Origin: Cladochytrium replicatum
Lineage: Eukaryota > Chytridiomycota > Chytridiomycetes > Cladochytriales > Cladochytriaceae
Reading direction: 5' to 3'
DNA length: 64,000 bases
NCBI GenBank assembly: GCA_025526935.1
Contig: JAHLKD010000021.1
Location: 62,001 to 126,000 of the forward strand
A model generated the notes under the pieces. The model ran no database searches. It worked only from the letters and a program-made list of their open reading frames with translations, and was not told the origin of the DNA. The position numbers and the translations under genes were made by a program. Below, one piece after another: positions 47,906 to 59,779 of this stretch; the first letter of the stretch is position 1, and each line of letters opens with the position of its first letter.

Positions 47906-48645
47906 TTCGTTAAAGTGTTTATTGGCGTGGGTGTGGAGGGCCAATTGAATGGACGCTGTTTTAACCAGTCAGAGAAACGGACAAGCCCAGTTTGTGGTGC
48001 TAGATCGCTTACTCGAGATGTGATGCGTCGGTATTGAATGAGCCCTGGAGAGCACCGATAGTAGTTTCGAGTGATTCGCAGCTACTCGAACGAGAGTTTT
48101 AGGTGTGAAACGGCGAGGAACAGCGCTGGAGACAGCGACTTTCAACCAGCGACGAATTTTGTCGAGTTTTGGGAGCGAGCGTGGCGTAGGGGATCAGGGT
48201 TCAAAAGAATTCACAGCTGAATCACAGATAAATGGGAGTGAGTATAGTAGCTGTATGTTGTGTACAGAATGCAACGCTTATCTGCAAGTCACAGCTCCAC
48301 GAGTTACTTTTCTACCATTATATTATTCATTTCCTTATTTTTTAATTTTCCCTATTCTCGTCACGTGCGCACTGAAAACACCAAGATCAAAAGCACATCA
48401 GCAAAACAATCACAAAGCAATCCCAAGCAGCGTGGAGACGGCGGTAGAAGCTGGTAGTCTTTGAAAACAGTGTGAAAAAATTACAGCATCCAAAGAATTT
48501 CACCTGTACAAGCACGGACACTGGTAGAACAACTTGATTTGATCGGACACATTCCTGGTTGTGAGCACATTGGTCTCCTCAACTCCAAGCGCATTCACAT
48601 ATCTTCGGGAAAAATATACCTTCTTCGTTTTCAGAATCAGTCGAC
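47906..48645. promoter_or_regulatory. Divergent intergenic region between AsnRS and CARM1-like genes
   Basis: 740 bases separate two start codons that point away from each other, so both promoters must lie here. No specific box could be identified with confidence. Pyrimidine-rich stretches occur near 48300-48360. Confidence 0.5.
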
Positions 48646-50414
48646 ATGGTTGATGAAAACACGAGCCCCAGCGCACAGGCAGAGTCTTTTGCCGCCGATA
48701 AGCCTGATGCTCCCAACAGCGAGGCGCGAGACCCGACGTACTTCGGGTATGCATTGTGCCCATAAGCAAATCTCACCGTCAAACAACTGAAGCTCACCGC
48801 ATCGACTTTTATTTTGCCACTCGCACCGCTTCTTCTCTTCCAGTTACTATGCGCAGTTTGTGCACCAGCAAAACATGCTCCAAGATACCGTTCGAACAAC
48901 ACACTACCATACCGCAATCATCTCCAACAGCGCAAACATGTTCAAGGACAAAATCGTCATGGATCTCGGTGCGGGAAGCGGGATCCTCAGTTTTTTTGCA
49001 GTGCAGGCTGGCGCGGCGTACGTTTATGCCGTCGAGGCATCGGGAATGGCGGATCGGATCAGGACGTTGGTCAAAGACGCGTCAAAGAAGAAGGGGGCGA
49101 GAAATCCGTGGCTAAAGGACAAAATCGGGGTCATTCAATGTAGGCGAACTGAACAACGGCAATGACTTGATCGCAGTAGCAAGGTGACTAAATCTTTCAT
49201 TCGTTAGCAAAAATTGAGGTTCCGAATTTGCCAATCTCTCCCGTCGACACCCTCATATCCGAACCCATTGGGGTCTTGCTCATCCACGAGAGAATGCTAG
49301 AGTCTTTCCTTGTTGCAAGAGATCGGTATCTTAAACCTGGCGGCAACATCATGCCCCGATCAGGCGCAATTTACCTCGCCCCATTCTCGGACTCTAACCT
49401 CTGGACACAAACAATGGCAAAAGGTGATCGCTCACCAAAACATCGGTTGATATTTTTGGTATCTTATCTTGTTTAAAAGTTCGCTTTTGGGAATCAAACA
49501 ATTTCTTTGGTGTCGATTTCGGCTCATTAGCTCGCGACGCTAAGGAAGAGATCTTTGGCCAGGTAACTGCAACACTCATCCTTTTTGCATGAATTCGCTC
49601 ACTCGATTTTGCATTTTTGAAAAGCCAATTGTCGGAAACTTTGACTCCCGTATTCTTCTCGCACCCTCAACACGCTTCCTGGTCGACTTTGCATCAATTA
49701 CCTTGGATGACATCCGTGATTTCGTGATTCCCATCAGCTGGACCTTCCCGCTCACGGGTACATTAACATGACACCTTTAATTGATACTTCTGATAGTGTT
49801 GCATTTGTGTTAGGTTTGGTACACGGAATCGCCGGGTGGTTCGACATTGACATAGGAGGTCTCACCCTCTCCACCGCCCCAAACGCAGACCGAACGCACT
49901 GGCAACAAGTCCGTTTCGTCCTCAAAGGTAACAAACCGTGTACCTCTGTGTCCTCCACTTCAAACATGCTCAATTCCAACTTTCCCAAGAACCCCTCGCC
50001 GTCAACGCCTACGAGACCGTCACAGGCTGGATGCGCTGCAAAGTCAACGACCAGCGTTCGTACACCCTCGAAGCCGAGCTTGTCGTGGGTCCCAACCCGA
50101 ACCTCACGAACCCCTACGACCCGAGCGTGCTCTCCAAGTCCTCATCAACGTCTCGGCCACAGAGGTTACGCCCCTCGAGCACGGGACGACGGAGGGGACA
50201 GTGGCAGCTTCAGGAACAGACATATTGGTACACCGCGGACCCTGTGGATAGCGGTGTTGGATTGCCGGAGATCCACGGGATGTATGCGCCAGACGAGGAC
50301 GTGTTGGGTGCGACGGAGGACGAGGAGGAAGATGGGGAGGAGGAGTTAGAGGCCGAAGTGGAGGAGATTGGGCTGGAGGAAATGGGGATGGATGTGTCGA
50401 ATGGACGGCTGTGA
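48646..50414 (+). CDS. CARM1/PRMT4-like protein arginine methyltransferase
   Basis: Type I arginine methyltransferase that transfers methyl groups from SAM to arginine in histones and RNA-binding proteins. It starts [11 protein letters not shown] at 48646. Exons are 48646-48746, 48844-49139, 49208 to about 49424 and four more. Motifs in order: [18 protein letters not shown] (CARM1-type entry helix), motif [26 protein letters not shown], then the double-E loop [18 protein letters not shown] (CARM1 has SEPMGYMLFNERMLE, so both catalytic Glu are kept but Met/Tyr are replaced). Next are [33 protein letters not shown], and the THW loop [21 protein letters not shown]. The acidic C-terminal tail after 50280 is lineage-specific. 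Exon 7 start is uncertain. Closest by eye to PRMT4 rather than PRMT1 or PRMT5. Confidence 0.88.
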
Positions 50415-50871
50415 GATCGTTGGCGGTATGGTGGGGCCCTTTTGCAGTTTTCATATACATAGCGTTTCTGGGGGTGGTGTTGGAAATATAGAGACTTTTG
50501 ATATTGCCTTTATCAAATCAGGAAATCGATAGTTACCCGTGAAAGTTGCCGCTTCCGGCGTCTTTTCCATCATCAGATTTTAGGGTTTGGAGATTGTGAA
50601 ATGTAGTGGGTCACTGGTTGAAGGAAGTCATGAGGACAGCACACTACAATCTGTTTTATCGAGTTCCTTTTAAGAAGGACACGAAGAAAAGCACATCGGA
50701 GATTCAGCATGCAGTTGGTGATCCTTATGCTTTAATATACATAGATAACGACCATAAAAATTCGTCGTCGATCGAGCAATCAGACTTTTCGAGGCGTAAC
50801 CTTGATCATAACATGATCGGGGTTGAGTGTCAAGTCTAGCAAGAAAGTTTAGTAAACTCCATCTCCTCATT

Positions 50872-52946
50872 CTACTCATCGGACTCACTAAAATTGGTCT
50901 TTGGGTGCTCAGGCTCGGTCGTCTCAAACTGGAATCGCTGGAGAAGTCTCACGACCGTCATTCTCAGCTCCGCTTGCGCCAACTTCATCCCCACACAGTT
51001 CCGTGGTCCTTGCGAGAACGGCATGTAGGCTCGTCGATCCATGTACAACTTCTTGAGCTTAACATCAGCCGGAAGCGGTCCATTATAATCGGCTTCGATC
51101 CATCGCTCAGGAATGAACGCATTTGGTTCCTTGAAATACTGTAAACCAACAAGGTGTTAGGGAGGATATTTTGATACGTGACGCAATTCTCTGACACCTT
51201 TGGATTCAGGTGGATGATGGACGGAAGCACAAACACACCCGTGCCTTTGGGAATCCGATTTCCACCCCAGATAACATCCTTGATAGTTCTTCGAGTGAAT
51301 CCTGCCGGAGGATAAAAACGAAGGATTTCATTCAGGAACCCGTTTAAGAAAGGCATTCGAATGAGCTTCTCGTAGTCGGGGACTGCAGGAAAGCCATCCT
51401 GAGCGATTTGAGATTTCCAATCAGGGAAGGTGGTGTTGATCTCATCTAGAAGCGCGTCATGAACGAAGTGATTGGTTGATATGATGTAGAAGCACCATGA
51501 CAGAGTGTTCCCACTGGAAAAAAATGTCGGGAAGCGAATAATTAAAGCAACTCATACTTACGTCGTGTCGTGCCTAACGATAGAGAGTTGGGTCAGAAAA
51601 TGAAGAAAAGAATCGCTCGCTCACCCGGCAAAAATGAGTGTCTTGATCTCATCAAGGAGCTCCTCCGCCGAGAGCACGAACTTCCCGTCCTCCTTAGCAA
51701 CAAACGCGTCAAGCAGAACTCCGCTCTTAGCCGATGACGTCGACTGATCCACATCCTCCATCTTCTCTCTGATGATCGTTTTGACCACATCATCAATCAG
51801 CTTGATCTTCTGACGGATGGCTTGATTGGTTTCAGTCGGAGCAATGTCGTACCACCAGGACGGATAAAACACGTTGCCGAAGATCAGAACGCCGATTTCC
51901 GTGAAGACCTTGAAGAACAGTTTCCTCGCGCTCCCATCGGTTTTCGACCGAACTGGTTCGAAGTGTTTCATGAGATCGTCATCTGCTCCTTCAAAGTCTC
52001 TGCCGAACCCGACTTGACAGATCACATCAATTGTCTGAACAGAAATTTTAGAAGCACATTAGGTTTCGAGAATTGGAAGGAAATCGCTGCTCATTTGATC
52101 TTACCAATCGCAGCATCTCTTCGCGCATGTCAAACGGGCTCTGCTGGAACTGATCCGGGTTTTTCAACCACCGATCAATAAGCCTATTGATGGGCTTGTT
52201 CATCTCATTCGACGCTTGACGCAAATTCTCAATGCGGAACCCGAGATCAAGCATCCTGCGATGAGTTTTCCATACTGAGCCAGAAGACGACAAAACCCCA
52301 TCTGGATACAATCGGGATGAAAACGATTTTTTGGATGCATTTTTTTTTACTGACTCCCAATCAACGGCTTGGCAACATTGTACGCTCTTCCCTTCGTTTG
52401 TGAATCCTGTGTCCGTGCCGATAGCAGATCCAGAACAGTATCCAGATCCGTCACAACAACGAACGGATTTTTTGGAAAGGGGATATCGATAAACTTCAGA
52501 CAATATCCACCGATTTTCCGTCCGGCGAAAGTGCCATCGCTCTCCATTGTCCAAAGCAACTTGGCCATCACGAGGAACTGTGGGAGTTGCGACGACAAAT
52601 CGTGGATACCATTTGGAAACAGGAAAGGAACATGGCCATAGAGTGGGTGCGGCTTTGGGGTTTGTGATCAGACGCTATACAGATGTAGATGGTGCGCTCA
52701 TGCACAAACCTTCACAACTAAAGGAAAGTGGGAGAGCCTTTCAGCAAAGTTATCAGATTGTCCGCCTAAATTTAACAGGAAATACAAATGGCTCACCCTG
52801 CCTGCTGCTGGGCTTTCCGGATCAGCCAAGCGACACAAAGCGTTAGAAGCAATGCTGTTGGGATGGGATAGTAGGACAGGAAAACAGGAACCAGTGACAA
52901 GAGAGCCGCTACAACAGTTGGTGTCAGCACTTGTTCCTCGATTCCC
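50872..52946 (-). CDS. Cytochrome P450, family B, apparently intact
   Basis: Classical microsomal P450 with about six exons. The N-terminal anchor exon (from 52946) has MGIEEQVLTPTVVAALLSLV and IPTALLLTLCVAWLI. Exons near 52660-52350 give HVPFLFPNGIHDLSSQLPQF and NPFVVVTDLDTVLDLLSAR. The C-helix region is SVWKTHRRMLDLGFR. Then VGFGRDFEGADDDLMKHF, the I-helix TLIFAG joined to HDTTGNTLSWCFY (the normal acid-alcohol pair), K-helix NEILRFYPPAGFTRR, FIPERWIEADY, and heme loop PFSQGPRNCVGMKLAQAELR with the axial Cys. It ends at 50872 (NFSESDE). Resembles CYP3/CYP4-like clan enzymes of the xenobiotic or fatty-acid type, but the substrate is unknown. Exon borders in the 52.3-52.4 kb region are approximate. 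A dead tandem copy lies upstream. Confidence 0.85.
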
Positions 52947-53096
52947 ATTTTGTGGTGATCAAGGGTCCAATCACCAGTTGTACAACGAAGACGTAATTTC
53001 AGAACGACACTTTTACCAGATCTTGGACTAATACACAATTTGTAATCAAAATGATCAAAATTTAAGATAACATATTGCCCAATAAGATCAACTTAG

Positions 53097-54790
53097 TTAG
53101 CAATTGTTTGAGAAGCACTTCGTTGAGGAACCCTTTAAGAACTCCATGCAAACGAGCGTTTTGTAGTCGGGAACCGCAGGGAAACCATCTCGAGCGGTGT
53201 GGGACTTCCGATCAGGGAAAGTGGTGATGATCTCATCCAGGAGCGCATCACCAACTGCTTTTTTGGTGGATATGATGGAGAAGCACCATGAGAAGGTGTT
53301 CCAGCTTGAAAAGAAAGTAAAACGAGCATCATTTCGCTCCAAGTTGATACGTAACCTTGTCATGTCTGAATGAACCATCTCAGATCAGCCTAACATATTT
53401 GATGTGAAGCATGGCAACTCACCCGCAAAATCAACCGTCTTCACTTCGCCGAGCAGCTCCTGTGTCGAAAGCACAAACTTCCCGTCCTCCTTAGCTACAA
53501 AAGCGTCCAGCAGAGCCCCACTCTTTGAGTTGCTGATTGACTGACCACATCCTCCATCTTCTCCTTGACCATTGTCCTCACCACATCGTCAAATCAAGTT
53601 GACCTTTTGATGAAGGATGCAATTGCTTTCGGAAGGAGGCACGTCGTTCGACCACGCCGCATAAAACGTATTGTTTTACATCAGCACACCAATGTCCGCT
53701 AAGATCTTGAAGAAGAGTCTCCGTGCAGAGCCATCGCACTGGTTCAAAATGTTTCATGAGGTCATCTTCCGGACCTTCAAAGTCTCTCCCAAACCCGACT
53801 TGACAAAATCACATCGATGGTATGTGTCGATGATTCGTTATTGTGAAAGGCAAACGACTATTCGGTGCTTTTACCAATCGCAGCATCGTTTCACGCATCT
53901 GAATCTCCTCGGTATTCTTCATGTACCGCTCGATAACTCTATCGATTGGCTTGTTCATCGGTTTCAGGCTCCCAATCCGGAACCCGAGATCAAGCATCCT
54001 GCGATGTGCCCACTCCTGCCCAGAAGGCACCAAAATTCCGCCTGTGCAGAAAAGGAATAAGTGCCCCGAAAATGAGCTGCTAAGTCAACGAACTTCCAAT
54101 CAGCGGCTTTGACACTGCATAAGCCGTCCCTTTCAACTGGGAATCCTGTGCGCGAGCGGAGAGCAGATTCTGAATAGTATCCACGTCCGAAAGCAGAGAG
54201 CGATGGGGAACTTGATGATTTCAAGTCTATCCTCCAATCTTGCGTCGGACAAATTCGTCGGTCCCCTTCCTTTTCCCATAATACTTTGGCCATTGATCGA
54301 CAAGAGTGTTGCGATCGCCGTCGATAAGTCAGATATCCATTCGGCAAAACCATCCGCTTCAAATGTACTCCGCAAAAAAGATCCCCGTCCTCCTCGATCT
54401 TGTGCTGGATGTATACCTTCGATTTCTTATCTCTCGAGAAAGCCAATCGCAGATGCGGCAAACAAGCGATCAGGGGTTCTTTTGGGAATCTGGTGGTTTT
54501 AGCTATCTTCACAACAGACAAAGTGAGAGATCTTTTGGCGACGGATCAGTGCTCTCAGATGGACACATGCATATTTCGTGGAATACCTGTTCTGGAATCC
54601 TCTGCTCAGGTTCAGCCAGACAGTGAAGAGTGTGTGAGCCAAAATGGGAACTGGATAGTGCGTGCGACAAACGCAGAGCAACCAGCGACGGAACAACTGT
54701 GACCACTGCGGTAATAGGGTATCCCGCCGTTGAAATGATTTGTGGCACTAAGTTCACATTTTTAAGTGGACGTGGGTAATGGTTTTCCAA
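53097..54790 (-). pseudogene. Cytochrome P450 pseudogene, family B (tandem copy)
   Basis: Partner of the preceding gene, in the same orientation, upstream of it. From 54790: an anchor-like hydrophobic piece (ITAVVTVVPSLVALRL), KVYIQHKIEEDGDLFCGVHL, then WAHRRMLDLGFRIGSLKPMN, RVIERYMKNTEE. Further pieces are SGALLDAFVAKEDGKFVLST (with frame breaks near 53540), FAG near 53425, FSWCFSIISTKKAVGDALLD, FPAVPDYKTLVCMEFLK, ending NEVLLKQLL near 53100. The K-helix and heme loop are gone, truncated at about 53097. Several frameshifts (for example a stop inside FVDFAG and the 53540-53620 segment) confirm decay. Confidence 0.88.
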
Positions 54791-54909
54791 AACGTATTGC
54801 CGACAAAAGAATCCAGTTCCCAATTTCAACAGCTTTATAGAAAACGTACAGAAAGCCCTCTCACACTGATTATCGGATGAGTTTCGAAAAGATAAGGTGG
54901 TGAAAGCCC

Positions 54910-57444
54910 TCATTGTGGGTCATCTTCTGCACCTTCACTATCTCCATCGTCCTCGCTATCCCCATCACTGCCATCATCCCCACCATCATCGCTCCCATCC
55001 TCTCCATCCTCCTCCCCTCCCGCAACCTCCTGATCCATCCTCATCCCCAACTTCTTCCTCATAAACACCCTGGCAGCCCCATCATCGACGCGCTGTTTCT
55101 CCCATTCCTCCCGATCCGTAACGTACGCCCCGCCCCCAAAGTTCTCTGGAACCGCGAAGGGCGGTACGGGGACATACGTCGATTCCGATGTGTTTGATCC
55201 ACCCGGTCGCTCGAGATGTTGGTTGGGATCCATGACCACCATGGGCGGCTTGAGCATCTCCATGATCTCCGTGACCTTGGTGGGAGGCGTGACTGCCGTG
55301 TTGGCCTTTGACGGATCTTTCTCGCTTGATGTCGCCAACGCGGATTCACTCTTTGGCGCAACAGCTTCTGATCCTTTGGCTTCATCGCTCTCGCCTCGCT
55401 TCCTCTTCCGCGGCGAGTTTTCGTCATCAGGTGCTCCCTCTTCATCAGCCTCGCCCCCTTTCTCCCGCGCCTTCCTCAGTTCCTCAAGCGATTGTGGTTT
55501 CTCTGCCCTCTCCATTAATGCTTTGTTCTGCACATAAGCTGGAAGAAGCTGCCCACTTGTTACACCGGATGGGTTCGCCATTACTGAAATCAAATCACAA
55601 GATCAGATCCCAAGCACATGCAAAAATGTATTTCCGACAAATACCTTTATCGTCCGTTGTCAGATAGCTTAGTTTCTCGGGGTAGTCGATGGGGGTGAGA
55701 TCTGGTTTTGGAGGCAGATTTGGAAGCGGCTGGCCGAGCTGCTGTAGCCTTGCACTTTCGGCAGCACCATTAAGATACGAGAGATTATCCTGAAGTCTCT
55801 TCCGATAGCTAAATTTAACAGCATTTGTGAGTAAAGCCTGGTGCAGTGCGCTGTCAACTTACATTTTGTGTTCTGGCTCGTTGATCCATCCGTTGTTCTG
55901 ATACTCAAGAAGCACCCTCAACAGTTGAAAGTTGATATCTAGGATCTTCAAGCAAGAATTTCAGAGCTACGAACCCAATCAAAACCTCGATTCCAACTTA
56001 CGCTTTGAATCGTCGCATGGGATAGCTGAGGAACGTAAACCATTGGCCCATTTACTGGTTTTCCAGCAGCTGCTTGCGCCGCGGTAAGCGGTTGGGAAAG
56101 CGCTGCAGGCATTGGAGTTGGAACCGCCGGTTGCATCTGCGGAGTCGGAGCGTTCTTTAGTTGACTCGAAGATGGCGCGTGAGGAATTGGAGTAGGTTGC
56201 CGCTGTGCTCCAGGTTGGACACCGAATCCGGCGGGGACGGCATTTGCAAGCGAAGGTGTCCCCTGCATGGTATTTTGCGTGTTTGCGCTTGCCTGCTGGG
56301 CAGATTGCTGAACATTTTGCTGTTGCTGTTGAAGAAAGCTATCAGCAGAGGACGTGGCCAAAGCATGTGCGGCGGGTGTAGCCTGAGCAACAGAGCTTTG
56401 GTTCATGTTCATTGCCATGCTCAACAACTGCGCGTATTGACTCTGGGGAGGAGGTTGAGAAGTTGCAGGATTGCTCATGTTTTGTTGCATGAGATTTCCA
56501 GGAAAAGAACCGGCCATGGATTGCCGAAGGGCAGCCGCACGCTGCTGTTGCTGCAAAAGGTACTGGGTTGCATTCGGTTGCTGTCCCTGCTGCATAGCTC
56601 CAGGATTAACGCCCCCTCCTGCTTGCACTTGGTAATTATTCAACATTGAAAGCATTTGAGTTGACATATTCGTCGGCTGCTGTTGTTGCTGTGTCTGCGG
56701 CTGTGATCCCTGCGATGTCTGAGATAGCATTTGCTGCTGTTGTAGCTGTTGCTGCTGCTGCTGCTGAGATGCCATCTGCTGCATTTGCTGCAGTTGTTGG
56801 TGGAGAGATTCAGTGGGGTTTGATGATTGCGAACTGGGCGGTTGCTGTGTTTGTTGCGCCTGCTGCTGCTTCTGCTGCAGTAATTGCTGGTGTTGCTGTT
56901 GCTGCTGATTTTGTTGCTGCTGCTGCTGTTGAGCTAATATTGAGCTCATAAGCGAGTTGGAGGGTGGCATTCCATATCCCTGAGGCAGCAGCGAATTTTG
57001 GCTCAAGTTGGATCCTCCAGTCATTCCAGCCGCTGCAGCTGCACGTAAACCAGGATTTTGGGCCAACAAAGCCATCAGCTGTTGCTGGCTAAGTTGCTGT
57101 GATTGTTGGGGTTGCTGTTGTTGTTGGGGTTGCGACTGCTGTTGCTGAGGCTGCTGCTGAGACTGGTGTTGAGCCTGATGCTGCTGCATAGGTGGAAAGC
57201 GAAACCCCGGGGGTAAGCCCGCCTGACCAGTATGCAAAGCACCTTCGTTCTGAGCGGATCCCATCCCCATGGCGAGCTGCTGGTTCCGTTGAGCGAGTAG
57301 CGCTGCCTGCAGCTGTTGCTGTTGCTGTTGCTGTTGTTGTTGCTGCTGTTGCTGCAGGAGAGGAATCGAGCCTTGCACGTTCTGCTGGCCGTAGGGAAAC
57401 ATTTCCGCCTGGAACCCAAACACGTTCGAGACCTGAGGAAGCAA
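54910..57444 (-). CDS. SS18/SSXT-like polyglutamine transcriptional coactivator
   Basis: Predicted SWI/SNF-associated coactivator. The first exon (57444 to about 55999) encodes about 480 residues of Gln-rich sequence with long Q runs (for example 57310-57355), ending PQLSHATIQS at a GTAAGT donor. The next exon (about 55947-55862) reads ILDINFQLLRVLLEYQNNGW, and the following one has YRKRLQDNLSYLNGAAES. Together these match the SNH/SSXT helix pair of SS18 and plant GIF proteins. LPPKPDLTPIDYPEKLSY follows. The last exon (to 54910) has QNKALMERAEKPQSLEELRK, a basic KRKR patch, PMVVMDPNQHLERPGG and a strongly acidic tail. In animals the SNH domain is N-terminal with the Q-rich part after it; here the order is reversed. 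The start may be 57444 or the Met at about 57402. Unusual but coherent. Confidence 0.75.
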
Positions 57445-57489
57445 GTCAAGTGGCTTGAGAGCTACAAATCAGAGCTAAGGAATCTGGAT

Positions 57490-59233
57490 ATGCCGTTGCC
57501 TAAGGAATGCGTCGGACTGGACGAGGCAGAGCGTGCGGCATTCTGGTACTCGATCAACGGATCGGTTGTGCCGAAAACGGTTCGTTGATGTAACACATGG
57601 CACGCTGGGCAGCTTGAATCTCATCCACACCACACTCTGTTAAAGGTCCTGCCTGTCGCTATATTCACCATTTACGCTGCAACCGTTGTCGCTATCAACG
57701 AGCTATGGAAGGTACTTTTTCTTTCAAGACCGCTGTTCCAGTGTTTCTGATCATAAGTCACAGATTTCACTTACAGTCCCTCCTTATATGGTCCCTATTT
57801 TGAGTGGAGTCGTCGGCTTCCTGCTTGTCTTCAGGACTAACACCGCATGTATGTTGAATATTCATCCCGATGGGCATCTCTCATATATCGCTCTTTGTGT
57901 GTGTTAGACGACCGGTGGGAACTTCAGTTGATTTGCTGTCATAGTGTGCTCACTCAGATTGCAGCTACTGGGAGGGACGTCGTGTGTTTGGTCAGCTCAC
58001 AACAAACGTTCGGAACATGAGTCGACTGATTTGGATTGCTTGCCCTGAAGAGTATGTGATTGCAATTGGTAATCATTTAGCCTGCTGAACTTTTCATGCA
58101 CAGCACCGCTCTGGACAAGTACCAAAAGCGGACAACAATGAGGCTCTTGATCGCATTCATGTTTGCAACCAAGCATGCCTTGCGGACAGAGCACTTTTGG
58201 AGCTACCGCGACATCACCAGATTTGTACCTGCGTCGCTCAGAGGAGCGTCCTTCTGCGCTGTCCCTGGAGATTCCGATCTGGTGGAATTGTCAGACGACG
58301 AGAGCACAGGCTTGCTTGGAACTGGACGCAGGAGAAAGGGACTTCGAAAGAACACCCATCGGGCCGACTATGGCTGTGGGTGTCCGGTGATTCCGTTGAA
58401 ATTGCTCGAATACGTGACGGCATACATTCACAATAAGCGAGAAAAGGAGCAGGTAGGGCAAATTGAATGAGTATATCGGGTGTAGGCTGAACGTTCTAAG
58501 ATTACGTTGATGATGGGATCCACACTGTTCAATCTCACCAACACAATCGTCGAATCATTCACCGTACTTATTCTACACCGCAAAATTTATAGCGTCTTCT
58601 GACCCGTCAAATAGAGTCTTGAGCGAATTCGTTGCAGCCCCATTCCTCCGGTATGTGATCTAAATGTCCCTCTTGGGCTTGTCAGTCTGACGATGACGAT
58701 TTAGGCATACCGTATCCACCTTAGCCAAATTCTTATTATCCAATGCTTCTTCATCCCGGTACGTTCATTTGGGGTTCCTGAGTTCTGTTAATCGCTCAAT
58801 GATATCGCTTGCAGTTTCAATTTGTTCGAGATCTTTCGTGGGTGGCCATCCCTGTTACTGCTATCTTTGTGTTTACCCTCTTCGGCATTGAATACATTGG
58901 TTGGTTTATAATGAAGTTCATTTTATACCCGCTGACATCCACTCATAGGACAAGAAATAGAGAATCCGTTTGGGTAATGTGGATTTGTTCGGCTCAGTAT
59001 GCGATTGTTGACTCCGTTTCTACAGTCTGGACAAGAATGATCTCCCACTCGAATTGTTTTGCGAACAGGTTGAGCGCGAGATTCTTTTGCTGTTGCGATC
59101 ACCTCCCCTGAACCCGGACGATTGGTTGGAGCTCTCTCCAATCACGTTAGATTCACCTCCCAACACGAATTTTGGGGGCAATTTAGGCGGGATTGGACTT
59201 TCCGGGGGTATGAATGAAACTTCATCAGTTTAA
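57490..59233 (+). CDS. Divergent bestrophin-like anion channel, copy C
   Basis: Intron-rich third bestrophin, distinct from copies A and B. Exons include 57490-57579 (MPLPKECVGLDEAERAAFWY, INGSVVPKT), 57646-57711 (VLPVAIFTIYAATVVAINEL), 57764 to about 57840 (VVGFLLVFRTNTA), a seven-base exon 57908-57914, 57965-58051 (YWEGRRVFGQLTTNVRNMSR), 58104-58452 (TTMRLLIAFMFATKHALR plus a hydrophilic loop), then several short exons. Those give NLTNTIVESFT, YRIHLSQILIIQCFFIP, FQFVRDLSWVAIPVTAIFVF, QEIENPFG and LDKNDLPLELFCEQ, ending MNETSSV. All signature blocks are present and joinable in frame. It starts 45 bases from the SS18-like start on the other strand, so the two share a promoter or overlap in their 5' ends. 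Confidence 0.82.
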
Positions 59234-59239
59234 ATGACA

Positions 59240-59775
59240 AAGTACCGAAGACAGCTTGTCTCTCTAAACTGTTATATTCTTATGCATGCCTGGACTATCT
59301 TTTTCTGTTTCTCCGTATTCTTAAAACCTTTCTATCTCCAAAGAATTACCTGAGCGCAAAAATGAATCCCATCCTCAACTTTGACTTCCACAGCCTGCCA
59401 ACTCCTGCGCTATATTTGCAGAGGGTTACCTTCTTCACACCACACTGCCCTTCCGGATCGCTTGTTTGAATGCTCGCCGGTGAATTTTCGATTCATTAAT
59501 GTGCATTTGTATTAAGCGTTCAAACATAAGATCAGAAGATCGTTTCTATTTAAGTTCAACTTGGCCAAACATAAGTCTGGGAAATTGATTCTATTCCGGC
59601 GCTTCCAAACGACTTATGTACATTACACTGCGTGATGTTCCGAGCATACACATTTTAGATGTTTCTGAAACTGTTGTTGAGGATTTCCAGAAAGGCTCGT
59701 TAACTTTCACGACGAGATACGACAAGTCGGACCTAGTTCTTAACAAATCGCTGCTAGCTCAAAATCTGTGGATAT
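59240..59775. other. Intergenic between convergent gene and pseudogene
   Basis: AT-rich with no supported gene. It holds the 3' end of the bestrophin gene on the left. Confidence 0.5.
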
Positions 59776-59779
59776 ATAT

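Noticed and set aside
56646-56951. Plus-strand Ala/Val-rich open frame
   Set aside because: Product of the antisense of Gln codons in the SS18-like gene.
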